Of a DNA stretch of 64,000 nucleotides, positions 33,226 to 42,540 are shown one piece after another. Both the position numbers and the translations under genes were made by a program. The stretch is from assembly GCA_001770725.1 (NCBI GenBank), contig MERU01000002.1, forward strand, positions 186,001 through 250,000. Direction: 5' to 3'. Below the pieces are notes generated by a model. That model was given only the letters and a program-made list of their open reading frames with translations, did no database searches and had not been told where the DNA came from. The stretch comes from Burkholderiales bacterium RIFCSPHIGHO2_01_FULL_63_240 (GTDB lineage Bacteria > Pseudomonadota > Gammaproteobacteria > Burkholderiales > Burkholderiaceae_C). The first letter of the stretch is position 1. The number at the start of each line of letters is the position of its first letter.

Positions 33226-35034
33226 TTGCCCGCCGCCATGGCCATCGCCCAGCCCCCTCAAACCTCCGCGCCGCGGCTGTTCGGGCGCTTTGAACTGCGC
33301 CAGATGCTCGGGCGCAGCCTGGCGTCCAGCACCTGGCTGGCCTGGGATCCGCGCCTGCAGCAGGAGGTTTCGCTGTGCGTGCCCCGCGCTCAGCCCATCC
33401 ATGACCGGGAGCGCGAGGAGTGGACCCAGGACGTGCTGGCCTGCTCGCGCCTGAAGCACCCGCGCCTGTGCGAGACCATGGAGGTTGGCAGCCACGATGG
33501 CTGGCCTTTCGTGACCTGCGCCCGCGACGGTGGTCAGACCCTGGTGGAGCGCCTGCAGGCGAGCCCGCCTCCCAGCCCCCAGGAGGTCGCCGGCTGGGTG
33601 ACCGAGGTGCTGGAGGGCCTGGCTTATGCCCACGACGGTGGCGCAGCCCACCTTGACCTCGGCCTGCACACGGTGCTCATCGACAAGACCGGCCACGCGC
33701 AGCTTTTCGGTCTGGCGGTGGGCCTGGAGGCTCAGCAGCCGGGGCAGGCTCCGCGCGCCGTGCGCGGTCGCCAGGCCGTCAGGCAACAGGCCGAACGCGA
33801 CGTGCTCATGGCCGGCTTGCTGCTGCATCGCCTGCTGGCCAACCACCCGGCGCTGGACGACCCCGATTTGTGCAGCGCGGCCGCCCGCGTGGGCCGCGAA
33901 ATCGTGCGCTTGCCCTGGACCACCCCGCACCCGGTGCCCGAAACCCTGCGGGCCATCGTCAACCGCGCCACCGACCGCCAGCAACGCCAGCGTTACCTCA
34001 ACGCCCGCACGCTGCTCAGCGCCTTGCAAGGCTGGATCACGACCCAGTCGGAGGAGTCTGGCGGGCCGCTGTCCTTGCTGCTCGATCGACTCAGCAGCGT
34101 GGGCACCTTGCCGGGCCGGCCTGGCACCGAGCGCGCCTTGCTCGCCAGCCTGTCGGCCGAAAGCCTGCGGGTCGATGATTTCGTCGACGTGGTGGTGAAG
34201 AACCCCGCCCTGGTGTGGGAGATGCTGCGCACCGTCAACACCGCCAGCTACCGCAGCCCAGGCAGCGACGACGGGGTCACGACCTTGTCGCGCGCCGTGT
34301 TGCTGCTGGGACAGGCAGGCATCCGCAAAGTGGCTGCGTCGGTGCGCCCGTGGCCTGGTGTGCTGGGAGCGCAGTCCTCGCTTTCCCCGGAGGTGGGGGA
34401 GGCTTCGGTGCAGGCCCTGGAAGAAGAGCTGCGCAGGGCATGCCTGGCCGGGGCCATCGCCCGGTTGATGGCGCCGTTCTCGATCAGCGACGAAGAGGCC
34501 AGCCTGGCCGCCATGTCGCAGCGCCTGGGCTGGCTGCTGATGCGCTACCACTTCCCCGAAGAGGCTGCGCAGATGCATCGCCTGATGCAGCCTTCGCCGC
34601 CAACCGAGTCGGGCGAAGCGTCCACGCCTGGCATGGCGGCGGAAGCCGCGGCCAGCGCGGTGCTCGGGGTGGAATTGGGCACGCTGGCCGTGGCCGTGCT
34701 GCGCCACTGGGGCTTGCACGACCGCATCGTGCAAGCCTCGCAGCCCTGCGCCCTCACAAAGCCTGTTCGCACACCGGTTGGCCCCGAGGCCACCTTGCGC
34801 ACGGTGGCCAGCCTGGCCAACGAGATTGTCGAGGCCCAGGCACTGGAGCCACAGAAAGCGCATGTCGCCATGCACCAGGCTTACGTTCGCTACGCCCGCG
34901 CCCTGGCCCTGGTGCCCAAGGAGTGCGAGCAAACCTGGGAGCAGGCGCTGCGCCTGATCGACCGAGGCGATCGCCCTGCGGACACGGCCAAGGCCAAGGG
35001 CGCACCGCAGGCGCCCGGTTCAGCCGGCGCCTGA
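33226..35034 (+). CDS. Degenerate Ser/Thr kinase domain fused to HDOD domain
   Basis: 602 residues from a TTG with GAGGA eight bases upstream; an ATG four codons later is an alternative. Residues 17-270 align with a protein kinase fold, but the key residues are lost: the glycine loop reads L-G-R-S-L-A-S-S, the V-A-I-K lysine is gone (V-S-L-C-V), H-R-D-L-K-P-x-N reads H-L-D-L-G-L-H-T, and D-F-G reads L-F-G. It is probably a pseudokinase. Residues about 280-560 form an HDOD domain (L-x-V-x-D-F and V-V-V-K-N-P-A-L), a signalling fold related to HD phosphohydrolases without their metal motif. Targets are unknown. It converges with pyrD. Confidence 0.8.
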   Translation: MPAAMAIAQPPQTSAPRLFGRFELRQMLGRSLASSTWLAWDPRLQQEVSLCVPRAQPIHDREREEWTQDVLACSRLKHPRLCETMEVGSHDGWPFVTCARDGGQTLVERLQASPPPSPQEVAGWVTEVLEGLAYAHDGGAAHLDLGLHTVLIDKTGHAQLFGLAVGLEAQQPGQAPRAVRGRQAVRQQAERDVLMAGLLLHRLLANHPALDDPDLCSAAARVGREIVRLPWTTPHPVPETLRAIVNRATDRQQRQRYLNARTLLSALQGWITTQSEESGGPLSLLLDRLSSVGTLPGRPGTERALLASLSAESLRVDDFVDVVVKNPALVWEMLRTVNTASYRSPGSDDGVTTLSRAVLLLGQAGIRKVAASVRPWPGVLGAQSSLSPEVGEASVQALEEELRRACLAGAIARLMAPFSISDEEASLAAMSQRLGWLLMRYHFPEEAAQMHRLMQPSPPTESGEASTPGMAAEAAASAVLGVELGTLAVAVLRHWGLHDRIVQASQPCALTKPVRTPVGPEATLRTVASLANEIVEAQALEPQKAHVAMHQAYVRYARALALVPKECEQTWEQALRLIDRGDRPADTAKAKGAPQAPGSAGA

Positions 35035-35063
35035 ACCCAGCCCGTCAGGCGATTGGGGAGCGA

Positions 35064-36101
35064 TCAACCGCGCTTGAGCGCTTCGGCGCAGTCCCGCACC
35101 AGTTGCGGGCCTTCGTAGATCAAGCCGGTGTAGATCTGGACGAGGTCGGCGCCGGCGTCGCGCTTGGCGCGCGCATCGGCCGCGCTCATCACCCCACCGA
35201 CACCGATGATCGGGTAGCGAGGGCCCAGCGCGGCACGCAGCTGGCGGATGACCTGGTTGCTCGCTTCCAGCACCGGCGCGCCGCTCAGGCCTCCGGTTTC
35301 TTCGGCGTGCTGCAGGCCCTTGACCGCCTCGCGCGAGATGGTGGTGTTGGTGGCGATCACGCCGTCGATGCCGTTCTTCTGAAGCGTGGCGGCGATGACG
35401 CCCACCTGGGTCTCGTCCAGGTCCGGGGCGATCTTCACGAACATGGGCACGGTGCGGCCATGCTGCTGGATCAGTTGCTGACGGCGCTCCTGCAGGCGGC
35501 CGAGCAGGTCGTCGAGTGCTTCGTCGCTTTGCAGCGCGCGCAGGTTCTTGGTGTTGGGGCTGGAGATGTTGACGGTGATGTAGTCGGCGTGCGGGTAGAC
35601 GCCGGCCAGGCCGATCAGGTAGTCGTCGACCGCGTTCTCGATGGGCGTGGCGGCGTTCTTGCCGATGTTCAGGCCCAGGATGCCGCCGTTGGTGCGAAAG
35701 CGCGCCTGCTTGACGTTGGCCAGGAAGCTGTCGAGGCCTTCGTTGTTGAAGCCCAGGCGGTTGATGAGGGCGCGCGCCTGCGGCAGGCGGAACATGCGCG
35801 GCTTGGGGTTGCCCGGCTGCGCCTTGGGCGTGACAGTGCCCACCTCGACGAAGCCAAAACCCATGGCGCCCAGGCCGTCGATGACGCGGCCGTTCTTGTC
35901 CAGGCCCGCGGCCATGCCCACCCGGTTGGGGAAGGTGACGCCCGCCAGCGTCACCGGGTCCTGCACGCGGTTTTCGGCCCACAGGCAGGCCAGCGGCGTG
36001 TTCTGCAACCGGGCCAGCGCGCCGATGGTCAGGTCGTGCGCGGTTTCCGGGTCCAGGTTGAAAAGGACCGACTTGGGGACGAAGTAAGGGATCAGGGCCA
36101 T
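35064..36101 (-). CDS. pyrD: Dihydroorotate dehydrogenase (quinone), class 2
   Basis: 345 residues from the ATG at 36099-36101. The N-terminal membrane-associating helices ([18 protein letters not shown]) mark class 2. The FMN site contains A-A-G-L-D-K-N-G, and the catalytic base is the Ser in N-I-S-S-P-N-T. It oxidises dihydroorotate to orotate and feeds electrons to quinone. It is divergent from tex with 118 bases between. Confidence 0.97.
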   Translation of the reverse strand: MALIPYFVPKSVLFNLDPETAHDLTIGALARLQNTPLACLWAENRVQDPVTLAGVTFPNRVGMAAGLDKNGRVIDGLGAMGFGFVEVGTVTPKAQPGNPKPRMFRLPQARALINRLGFNNEGLDSFLANVKQARFRTNGGILGLNIGKNAATPIENAVDDYLIGLAGVYPHADYITVNISSPNTKNLRALQSDEALDDLLGRLQERRQQLIQQHGRTVPMFVKIAPDLDETQVGVIAATLQKNGIDGVIATNTTISREAVKGLQHAEETGGLSGAPVLEASNQVIRQLRAALGPRYPIIGVGGVMSAADARAKRDAGADLVQIYTGLIYEGPQLVRDCAEALKRG

Positions 36102-36219
36102 GGCGGCGAAGGGTTCAGCACAAACCTCGATTGTCGCCGATCCAGCTTGCCTGGACGCGCCAGGCCCCTGTGGCAAACTGCGCGCCTCTTCGACCTCCCA
36201 GACTCCCTGGTACCCGAGC

Positions 36220-38556
36220 GTGGACAAGATCCTGATGCAACTGGCGGCCGAACTGAGCGTTCGCCCTGCCCAAGTCAAAGCGGCCGTCGACCTCCTGGAC
36301 GGCGGCGCCACCGTGCCCTTCATCGCCCGCTACCGCAAGGAAGCCACCGACGGGCTGGACGACACCCAGCTGCGCGACCTTGAAGCCCGCCTGGGCTACC
36401 TGCGCGAGCTGGAAGACCGCCGCGTGGCGGTGCTCAAGAGCATCGACGAGCAGGGCAAACTCACGCCCGAGTTGCGCGCCGCCATCGAGGCCGCGCCCAC
36501 GAAGCAGGAACTCGAAGACCTCTACCTGCCCTACAAGCAAAAGCGCCGCACCAAGGGCATGATCGCCCGCGAAGCGGGCATCGAGCCGCTGGCCGACAAG
36601 CTCTTTGCCGACCCGGCGCTCGACCCTCAGGCCGAAGCGGCTGCTTTCGTCAACGCCGAAGCCGGCTTTGCCGACGCCCTGGCCGTGCTCGACGGCGTGC
36701 GCGACATCCTGTCCGAGCGTTGGGCCGAAGACGCCGACCTGATCCGCAAATTGCGCGACTGGCTGTGGGACGAAGGCCTGTTCCAGTCCAAGCTGATGGC
36801 CGGCAAGGACGAGAACAACCCGGACGTTGCCAAGTTCCGCGATTACTTCGACTACGACGAGCCGATCCGCACCGTGCCTTCGCACCGCGCGCTGGCTGTC
36901 TTTCGAGGTCGCACGCAGGAAATCCTCGACGCCAAGCTGGTGCTCGACGAGGAGGTGGTGCCGGGCAAGCCAACGATGGCCGAAGCCCGCATCGCCATCC
37001 ACCTGGGCTGGTCGCACAAGAAGCGCCCGGCGGACGAGCTCATCCGCAAGTCGATTGCCTGGACGTGGAAGGTCAAGCTCAGCCTGAGCCTGGAGCGCGA
37101 CCTCTTCACCCGCCTGCGCGAAGCCGCCGAAGCCACCGCCATCAAGGTCTTCGCAGAGAACCTGCGCGACCTGCTGCTGGCCGCACCCGCCGGCAAGCGC
37201 GTGGTCATGGGCCTGGACCCGGGCATCCGCACCGGCGTGAAGGTGGCCGTGGTCAGCGACACCGGCAAGGTGCTGGACACCTCCACGGTCTACCCGCACG
37301 AGCCCCGCAAGGACTGGGAAGGCTCGATCCACACGCTGGCCAAGCTGTGCGCCGCGCATGGCGTGAACCTGATCGCCATCGGCAACGGCACGGCCAGCCG
37401 CGAGACGGACAAGCTCGCCGGCGACCTCATCAAGCGCCTGGAGCAGCTCGCGCCTGGCGCCGTGATCGACAAGGTCGTGGTCAGCGAAGCGGGGGCCTCG
37501 GTGTACTCGGCTTCGGAGTTCGCCAGCAAGGAGCTGCCCGAGCTGGACGTGAGCCTGCGCGGTGCGGTGTCCATCGCCCGCCGTTTGCAGGACCCGCTGG
37601 CCGAGCTGGTCAAGATCGACCCCAAGAGCATCGGCGTGGGTCAGTACCAGCACGACGTCAACCAGAGCGAGCTGGCGCGCACCTTGAACGCCGTGGTCGA
37701 AGACTGCGTCAATGGCGTGGGCGTGGACCTCAACACCGCCTCGGCGCCGCTGCTGTCGCGCGTGTCGGGCCTGAGCTCGGCGGTGGCCAACAGCATCGTG
37801 CGTTGGCGCGATGCCAACGGGGCCTTCCGCAACCGCAAGCAGCTGATGGAGGTGGCCGGCCTGGGCGCCAAGACCTTCGAGCAGGCAGCTGGATTTTTGC
37901 GCATCCGCGATGGCGACAACCCGCTGGACTTTTCGGGCGTGCACCCCGAGACCTACCCGGTGGTTCAGAAGATGCTGTCGCACACCGGCAAGACCGCGCA
38001 GGAGCTCATCGGCAAGTCGGATGTGCTGCGCACGCTCAAGCCGGAGCTGTTCGCCGACGAGAAGTTCGGCGTCATCACGGTCAAGGACATCCTGCTCGAG
38101 CTGGAAAAGCCCGGTCGCGACCCGCGCCCCGACTTCAAGGTGGCGCGCTTCAACGATGGCGTCGAGGACATCAAGGACCTCAAGGAGGGCATGGTGCTGG
38201 AAGGCACGGTGTCCAACGTGGCGCAGTTCGGCGCCTTCGTCGACTTGGGCGTGCACCAGGACGGCCTGGTGCACGTGAGCCAGTTGTCGAACAAGTTCGT
38301 CAACGACGCCCGCGAGGTGGTCAAGACGGGCGACATCGTCAAGGTGCGGGTGCTGGAGGTCGATCTTTCGCGCCAGCGCATCTCGCTGACGATGAAGCTG
38401 GACGCCGCTGTGCCGAAGCAGGGGGCCCCAGGTGGCTCGCGCGACAACAGCTTCCGGCCGGCTGCGCGCAATGAGCGCCAGGGCGGGGGCGGGCGAGGGC
38501 AGGCGCCGCAGCCTGCTTCGGCCATGGCTGCGGCGTTTGCCAAGCTGAAGAAGTGA
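36220..38556 (+). CDS. tex: Tex-family transcription accessory/RNA-binding protein
   Basis: 778 residues when started at the GTG giving the usual (M)-D-K-I-L opening; an ATG five codons later is possible, and the longer upstream frame overlaps the pyrD promoter region. The N-terminal helical region, the YqgF/RuvX-like nuclease-fold domain (G-L-D-P-G-I-R-T-G), helix-hairpin-helix repeats (D-L-N-T-A-S-A and L-M-E-V-A-G-L-G) and a C-terminal S1 domain (G[12 protein letters not shown]) appear in order. The C-terminal 40 residues are a Gly/Arg-rich tail. Confidence 0.96.
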   Translation: MDKILMQLAAELSVRPAQVKAAVDLLDGGATVPFIARYRKEATDGLDDTQLRDLEARLGYLRELEDRRVAVLKSIDEQGKLTPELRAAIEAAPTKQELEDLYLPYKQKRRTKGMIAREAGIEPLADKLFADPALDPQAEAAAFVNAEAGFADALAVLDGVRDILSERWAEDADLIRKLRDWLWDEGLFQSKLMAGKDENNPDVAKFRDYFDYDEPIRTVPSHRALAVFRGRTQEILDAKLVLDEEVVPGKPTMAEARIAIHLGWSHKKRPADELIRKSIAWTWKVKLSLSLERDLFTRLREAAEATAIKVFAENLRDLLLAAPAGKRVVMGLDPGIRTGVKVAVVSDTGKVLDTSTVYPHEPRKDWEGSIHTLAKLCAAHGVNLIAIGNGTASRETDKLAGDLIKRLEQLAPGAVIDKVVVSEAGASVYSASEFASKELPELDVSLRGAVSIARRLQDPLAELVKIDPKSIGVGQYQHDVNQSELARTLNAVVEDCVNGVGVDLNTASAPLLSRVSGLSSAVANSIVRWRDANGAFRNRKQLMEVAGLGAKTFEQAAGFLRIRDGDNPLDFSGVHPETYPVVQKMLSHTGKTAQELIGKSDVLRTLKPELFADEKFGVITVKDILLELEKPGRDPRPDFKVARFNDGVEDIKDLKEGMVLEGTVSNVAQFGAFVDLGVHQDGLVHVSQLSNKFVNDAREVVKTGDIVKVRVLEVDLSRQRISLTMKLDAAVPKQGAPGGSRDNSFRPAARNERQGGGGRGQAPQPASAMAAAFAKLKK

Positions 38557-38588
38557 GTTTTTGTGGGCGTGCGGTGGCTGGTGCGTGA

Positions 38589-38733
38589 TTCGGTGGGTGG
38601 GATGGGTGTGAGCCGGCCCTGCGCGGGGCGCCACCGAGCGATGTCTGCATCACCCCTTGAACACCGACCAAGCTGTGGTCGAGCCATGACACCGCACATG
38701 TCGGGCCGGCTCACACCCACCCCACCCACCGAA
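38589..38733. repeat. Hairpin-bounded repeat element, copy 1 (inverted)
   Basis: Arms at 38589-38619 and 38703-38733 are inverted complements over 31 bases with one mismatch. They enclose an 83-base core (38620-38702). The core, read on the minus strand, is closely similar to the core of copy 2: it shares a GACATGTGCGGTGTC block, a CTTGG...GTGTTCAAG block and a CGCTCGGTGG...CCCCGCGC block. The arms of the two copies differ in sequence outside a short inner GCCGGCC part, yet each copy is self-complementary. It lies 32 bases past the tex stop. No coding frame is convincing. Confidence 0.85.
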
Positions 38734-38765
38734 CCCGAACCACCGGCGCACGGCGTGGGGGTGGC

Positions 38766-38800
38766 GTAAGAAGGGCGACGCTTTGCGTCGCCCTTCTTAC
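38766..38800. terminator. Perfect 16-bp hairpin between tex and the P-type ATPase gene
   Basis: Sixteen contiguous pairs (38766-38781 with 38785-38800) close a TTT loop. It lies midway between two hairpin repeat copies and between two converging genes. There is no long T-tract, though the stem ends in an A/T-rich AAGAAG/CTTCTT segment. It probably terminates transcription from both sides. Confidence 0.75.
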
Positions 38801-38824
38801 TTCTCCGCATGCCACGTTGCGTCG

Positions 38825-38973
38825 CGAATTGGGGGCGAGGGGTGCCTGCGCCGGCCCGACATGTGCGGTGTCCTGACTGGTGAACCACTTGGCCCGTGTT
38901 CAAGAGGTGACAGCGGCTACGCTCGGTGGTGCCCCGCGCAAGGCCGGCGCAGGCGCCCCTCGCCCCCAATTCG
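38825..38973. repeat. Hairpin-bounded repeat element, copy 2 (direct)
   Basis: Arms at 38825-38856 and 38942-38973 are inverted complements over 32 bases with a single G:T-type exception. They enclose an 85-base core (38857-38941) that is the inverted relative of the core in copy 1. Within the core, GACA/TGTC and CTTG/CAAG mini-stems are kept in both copies. The element lies 57 bases past the stop of the minus-strand ATPase gene. Together with copy 1 and the 16-bp hairpin it accounts for nearly all of the 474-base gap at 38557-39030. Confidence 0.85.
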
Positions 38974-39030
38974 TCACTCCAACGGGACAAAACCCATCCC
39001 CACCCCGCTGATGAGCGAAGAGGCCGGCCC

Positions 39031-41364
39031 TCACGCCTTCCAGCGCAGCAGTCGCATCCCGTTAAACACCACCAGCAGGCTAGCCCCCATGTCGGCGAAC
39101 ACCGCCATCCACAGCGTGGCCTGGCCGGTGAAGGCCAGCACGAAGAACACCGCCTTGATGCTCAGCGCCAGCACGATGTTCTGCCACAGCACGTTGGCGG
39201 TCTCTCGGCTCAGGCGGATGTAGGCCGGCAGCTTGCGCAGGTCGTCGTCCATGATGGCGACATCGGCGGTCTCCAGCGCCGTGGCCGTGCCCGCCGCACC
39301 CATGGCCAAGCCCACGTCGGAGCGGGCCATCGCAGGTGCGTCGTTGACGCCGTCGCCCACCATGGCCACGCTGCCATGGCTGGACTTCAACGCAGCGATG
39401 GCATCCAGCTTGTCCTGCGGCAGCAGGCCACCGCGTGCATCGGCCAGGCCGAGCTGGCGCCCCACGTGCCCGACGCTGACGGGGTTGTCGCCGCTGAGCA
39501 TCACGGTGTGCACGCCCAGGGAGCGCAAGGCCACCAACGCCTCGCGGGCATGCTCACGCACGGTGTCGGCCACGCCCAGCACGGCCACCACGTCGGCTTC
39601 GTTGAAGAGCACGAAGGCCGTCTTGCCTTGTTGCTCCAGCGCCTGCAGGTGAGCCATCGCATCGTCGTGCTGCATGCCCTGCTCGGCCATCAGGCGCGGG
39701 TTGCCCAGCCACCAGGTCCGCCCATCGATCTGCCCGCTCACGCCGCGGCCGCTGAGCAGCTGAAAGCCACTGACGGGCAGCAGGTGCGCATCCGGCTCAG
39801 CGCCGAAGCGCCAGCCTTGCACGACGGCTTGCGCAACCGGGTGGGTGCTGTGTTCATCGAGGCTCGCCGCCAGCAACAGGGCTTCGGCAGCACTCCAGCG
39901 CCCCAGCGGTTCGCAATCGGTGAGGGCGGGGCGGCCTTCGGTGAGCGTGCCGGTCTTGTCCAGCGCCATCGCACGCAGCTTCTGTCCGGCTTCCAGGTGC
40001 GCGCCCCCTTTGATCAGGATGCCTTGCCTGGCCCCGGCAGCCAGGCCACTGACCACCGTCACCGGCGTCGACACCACCAGCGCGCAAGGGCAGGCGATCA
40101 CCAGCAGCACCAGGGCCTCGTACAGCCATTCATGCCAGTCGCTGCCACTGAGCCACGGTCCCAGCACCGCGATGCACACGGCGATCAGCACGACCACCGG
40201 CGTGTAGTAGCGCGCGAACTCGTCGACGAAGCGTTGCATCGGGGCTCGCTGCGCTTGCGCGGCCTGGATGGCTTGTGCCATGCGCGCGAGCGTGCTGCGG
40301 CCGGCTGCTTCGGTGCTGCGCGCTTGCAGGCTGCCATCTTCCAGCACGCTGCCGGCCAGCAGGCGGTCGCCGGTGGACTTGTCCACGGGCAGGCCCTCGC
40401 CGGTCAGCGCGCTTTCATTGACCGCTCCCTGGCCCGAGGTGACCACCGCGTCCAGGGGAATGCGCTCGCCCGGCCGCACCCGGATCAAGGTCCCGACGGG
40501 CACCTCGCCAACGGCCTGGCTGATCCAACCCTCGCCTTGTTTCACCCAGGCGACGTCGGGGGCCAGCGCGGACAGGGCTTGCACCGCCTTGCGGGCGCGC
40601 TCCAGCGACAGGGCCTCGATGGCCTCGGCCACCGCGAACAGGAACAGCACCATGGCCGCTTCTGCCCACTGACCGATGAGCAGCGCACCGCCCACGGCCA
40701 GCGTCATCAGGAAGTGGATGTTGAGCGTGAGGTGCCGCAGAGCGATCCAGCCCTTCTTCAAGGTGGGACCGCCCGCTAGCGCGATGGACAAAGCCGCCAG
40801 GGACATCACCGGCCAGCTGACTTCGTCCTGCGTGACCCAGGCCACCGCTTCGGCGGCCACGGCAGCCGCGCCCGATGCCGCCAGCAGCCAGCGCGTGCGC
40901 ACGGGCACGGCCACAGGTGGCGGGAGCACTGGCTCATCGGCCTGCAAGCGGCGCGGCGCCATGCCGATCTGCTGCAGGGCGGTTTCCAGCCCACTGACGT
41001 CGTCCAGGCGGTGGTGGGCCGTCAGCTCGCGCTGGAGCAGGTTGAAGTCCAGGCGTTCAACGCCGCTCATGCCGCTCAGCTTTTGCCGGATCAGCCGCTC
41101 CTCGGTCGGGCAGTCCATTTGCTCGATGCGCCAGCGAACGGCCGCCGTGCCGGGTGGTGCGGCGGCAGGGCGCGGCGCAGGGGCGCCGAGGTCTGGAGCA
41201 CAACAATCGGCACCTGCGTGATCGTGCGCATGGGCAGGCCCGTGGTCATGCGCATGTTCTTCACCATGTTCGTGATCGTGACCGCATGCGGCCGCGCTTT
41301 CAGCCGCAGGTGCTGACACGGGCTTGATCGGGATGACGATGGGGCGGCGGGTGGGCGTGGACAT
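39031..41364 (-). CDS. P1B-type heavy-metal ATPase, Zn/Cd/Pb class
   Basis: 777 residues from the ATG giving M-S-T-P-T-R-R-P; a longer frame overlaps the next gene's start. The N-terminus has a His/Asp-rich stretch (about residues 38-62) ending in C-C, then an HMA domain whose metal motif reads M-D-C-P-T-E-E, the form seen in ZntA/CadA. The transport helix has C-P-C, with phosphorylation site D-K-T-G-T-L-T, hinge G-D-G-V-N-D-A and the H-P pair. The phosphatase loop reads T-G-E-G-L-P rather than T-G-E-S. It should export Zn, Cd or Pb. No MerR-type regulator is adjacent. Confidence 0.92.
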   Translation of the reverse strand: MSTPTRRPIVIPIKPVSAPAAESAAACGHDHEHGEEHAHDHGPAHAHDHAGADCCAPDLGAPAPRPAAAPPGTAAVRWRIEQMDCPTEERLIRQKLSGMSGVERLDFNLLQRELTAHHRLDDVSGLETALQQIGMAPRRLQADEPVLPPPVAVPVRTRWLLAASGAAAVAAEAVAWVTQDEVSWPVMSLAALSIALAGGPTLKKGWIALRHLTLNIHFLMTLAVGGALLIGQWAEAAMVLFLFAVAEAIEALSLERARKAVQALSALAPDVAWVKQGEGWISQAVGEVPVGTLIRVRPGERIPLDAVVTSGQGAVNESALTGEGLPVDKSTGDRLLAGSVLEDGSLQARSTEAAGRSTLARMAQAIQAAQAQRAPMQRFVDEFARYYTPVVVLIAVCIAVLGPWLSGSDWHEWLYEALVLLVIACPCALVVSTPVTVVSGLAAGARQGILIKGGAHLEAGQKLRAMALDKTGTLTEGRPALTDCEPLGRWSAAEALLLAASLDEHSTHPVAQAVVQGWRFGAEPDAHLLPVSGFQLLSGRGVSGQIDGRTWWLGNPRLMAEQGMQHDDAMAHLQALEQQGKTAFVLFNEADVVAVLGVADTVREHAREALVALRSLGVHTVMLSGDNPVSVGHVGRQLGLADARGGLLPQDKLDAIAALKSSHGSVAMVGDGVNDAPAMARSDVGLAMGAAGTATALETADVAIMDDDLRKLPAYIRLSRETANVLWQNIVLALSIKAVFFVLAFTGQATLWMAVFADMGASLLVVFNGMRLLRWKA

Positions 41365-41453
41365 GGGCGATGGGGGCTGCCTGCCCATTGTGACAGGCCT
41401 GTCTCGTCGCACCGGGGCTGGGGCCATCGCATCTCGGCTATGCTCGCTCGCGT

Positions 41454-42527
41454 ATGAAGGCCTTGCACATCCACGTGGGCGAGCGCGCCCGCCTGCACAT
41501 CCAGCGAAATGGTTTGTCACCCGCTGACATCCGCCTGGTTCCGGCTGCGGCCGGCGGCCCCAAGGGCCTGATGCTCACGCACCTCGACCAGCACCTGTTT
41601 GGCGACTGGCTGCCGCAAGGCGGGCACAGCGTCCACCTCGTGGGCGCGTCCATCGGTGCCTGGCGCATGGCCACCGCCGCCATGCCCGACCCGAAGCGCG
41701 CGTTCGAGGCGCTGGCCCATGGCTACATCCACCAGCACATCGAGCCCGAGGCAGGGCGCCGCATGCCATCGGCGGCTCGCATCACGGCCGGCTTCATCGA
41801 CACGCTGACCGACTTTTTCGGGCAGGACATCGACGCGCTGATCGCCCACCCGCGCTGGCGCGTGCACGTGCTGACCTCGCGCGGCAGGCAGATCCTGCGG
41901 CGCAACAGCCCGGCTCGCACGGCGGCGGGTCTGGCCGGACTGGCCTTGAGCAACGCGCTGTCGCGCAAGGCCGTGGGCCTGTTCCTCGAGCGCCACGTGT
42001 TCTCGTCGCCAGGGGAGGCCTTGCCGGTGCCATTGCGCGACCTGCCCACGCAGCAGCTCGCGCTCAGCCGCGACAACTTCATCCCCGCCATGCTGGCCTC
42101 GTGCAGCATCCCCTTCATGCTCGAAGGCGTGCCGAGCATCCCCGGGGCCACGCGGCCGGGTGCCCACTGGGACGGCGGCCTGGTCGACTACCACGTGCAC
42201 TGGCCCTACGCCAGCATGGACGAAGGCCTGGTGCTTTACCCGCACTTCCAGCAGCAGGTGGTGCCCGGCTGGCTCGACAAGTCCCTGCGCTGGCGCCACC
42301 GCGCCACGCCCTGGCTGGACAACGTCGTGCTGCTTTGCCCCAACCCCGATTGGGTGCGCACCCTGCCGCGTGGCAAGCTGCCCGACCGCACCGACTTCAC
42401 CGCGCTGGCGCCCACCCAGCGCATGAAGGTGTGGGTGGAGGCGGTGGAGCGCTCCAGGCAACTGGCCCACGAGTGGCAGGACTGGCTGAGCCGAGGCTGC
42501 CCGGCCGACGCGCTCAAGCCCCTGTGA
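41454..42527 (+). CDS. Patatin-like phospholipase family protein
   Basis: 357 residues. The oxyanion loop A-A-G-G-P-K-G near residue 32, the nucleophile elbow G-A-S-I-G-A-W near 65 and the catalytic Asp in D-G-G-L-V-D near 242 form the patatin Ser-Asp dyad. No signal peptide is seen, so it is probably a cytoplasmic or membrane-surface lipid acyl hydrolase. The substrate is unknown. It is divergent from the metal ATPase and 13 bases upstream of the exporter gene, so the latter two may be co-transcribed. Confidence 0.88.
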   Translation: MKALHIHVGERARLHIQRNGLSPADIRLVPAAAGGPKGLMLTHLDQHLFGDWLPQGGHSVHLVGASIGAWRMATAAMPDPKRAFEALAHGYIHQHIEPEAGRRMPSAARITAGFIDTLTDFFGQDIDALIAHPRWRVHVLTSRGRQILRRNSPARTAAGLAGLALSNALSRKAVGLFLERHVFSSPGEALPVPLRDLPTQQLALSRDNFIPAMLASCSIPFMLEGVPSIPGATRPGAHWDGGLVDYHVHWPYASMDEGLVLYPHFQQQVVPGWLDKSLRWRHRATPWLDNVVLLCPNPDWVRTLPRGKLPDRTDFTALAPTQRMKVWVEAVERSRQLAHEWQDWLSRGCPADALKPL

Positions 42528-42540
42528 CTACACTGACGAC

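Noticed and set aside
36115-38634. 839-codon minus-strand frame opposite tex
   Set aside because: Shadow of tex; it even runs into the hairpin element, and the translation has no recognisable domain.
38557-39030. CRISPR array or integron attC cluster
   Set aside because: There are only two copies, in opposite orientation, with no regular spacers, no cas genes and no integrase. The core is longer than a CRISPR repeat and lacks the attC R-box pattern.
38783-39223. Short plus-strand frames in the tex downstream gap
   Set aside because: They cross the hairpin repeat copy and run into the antisense of the metal ATPase. Low-complexity product; no ribosome site.
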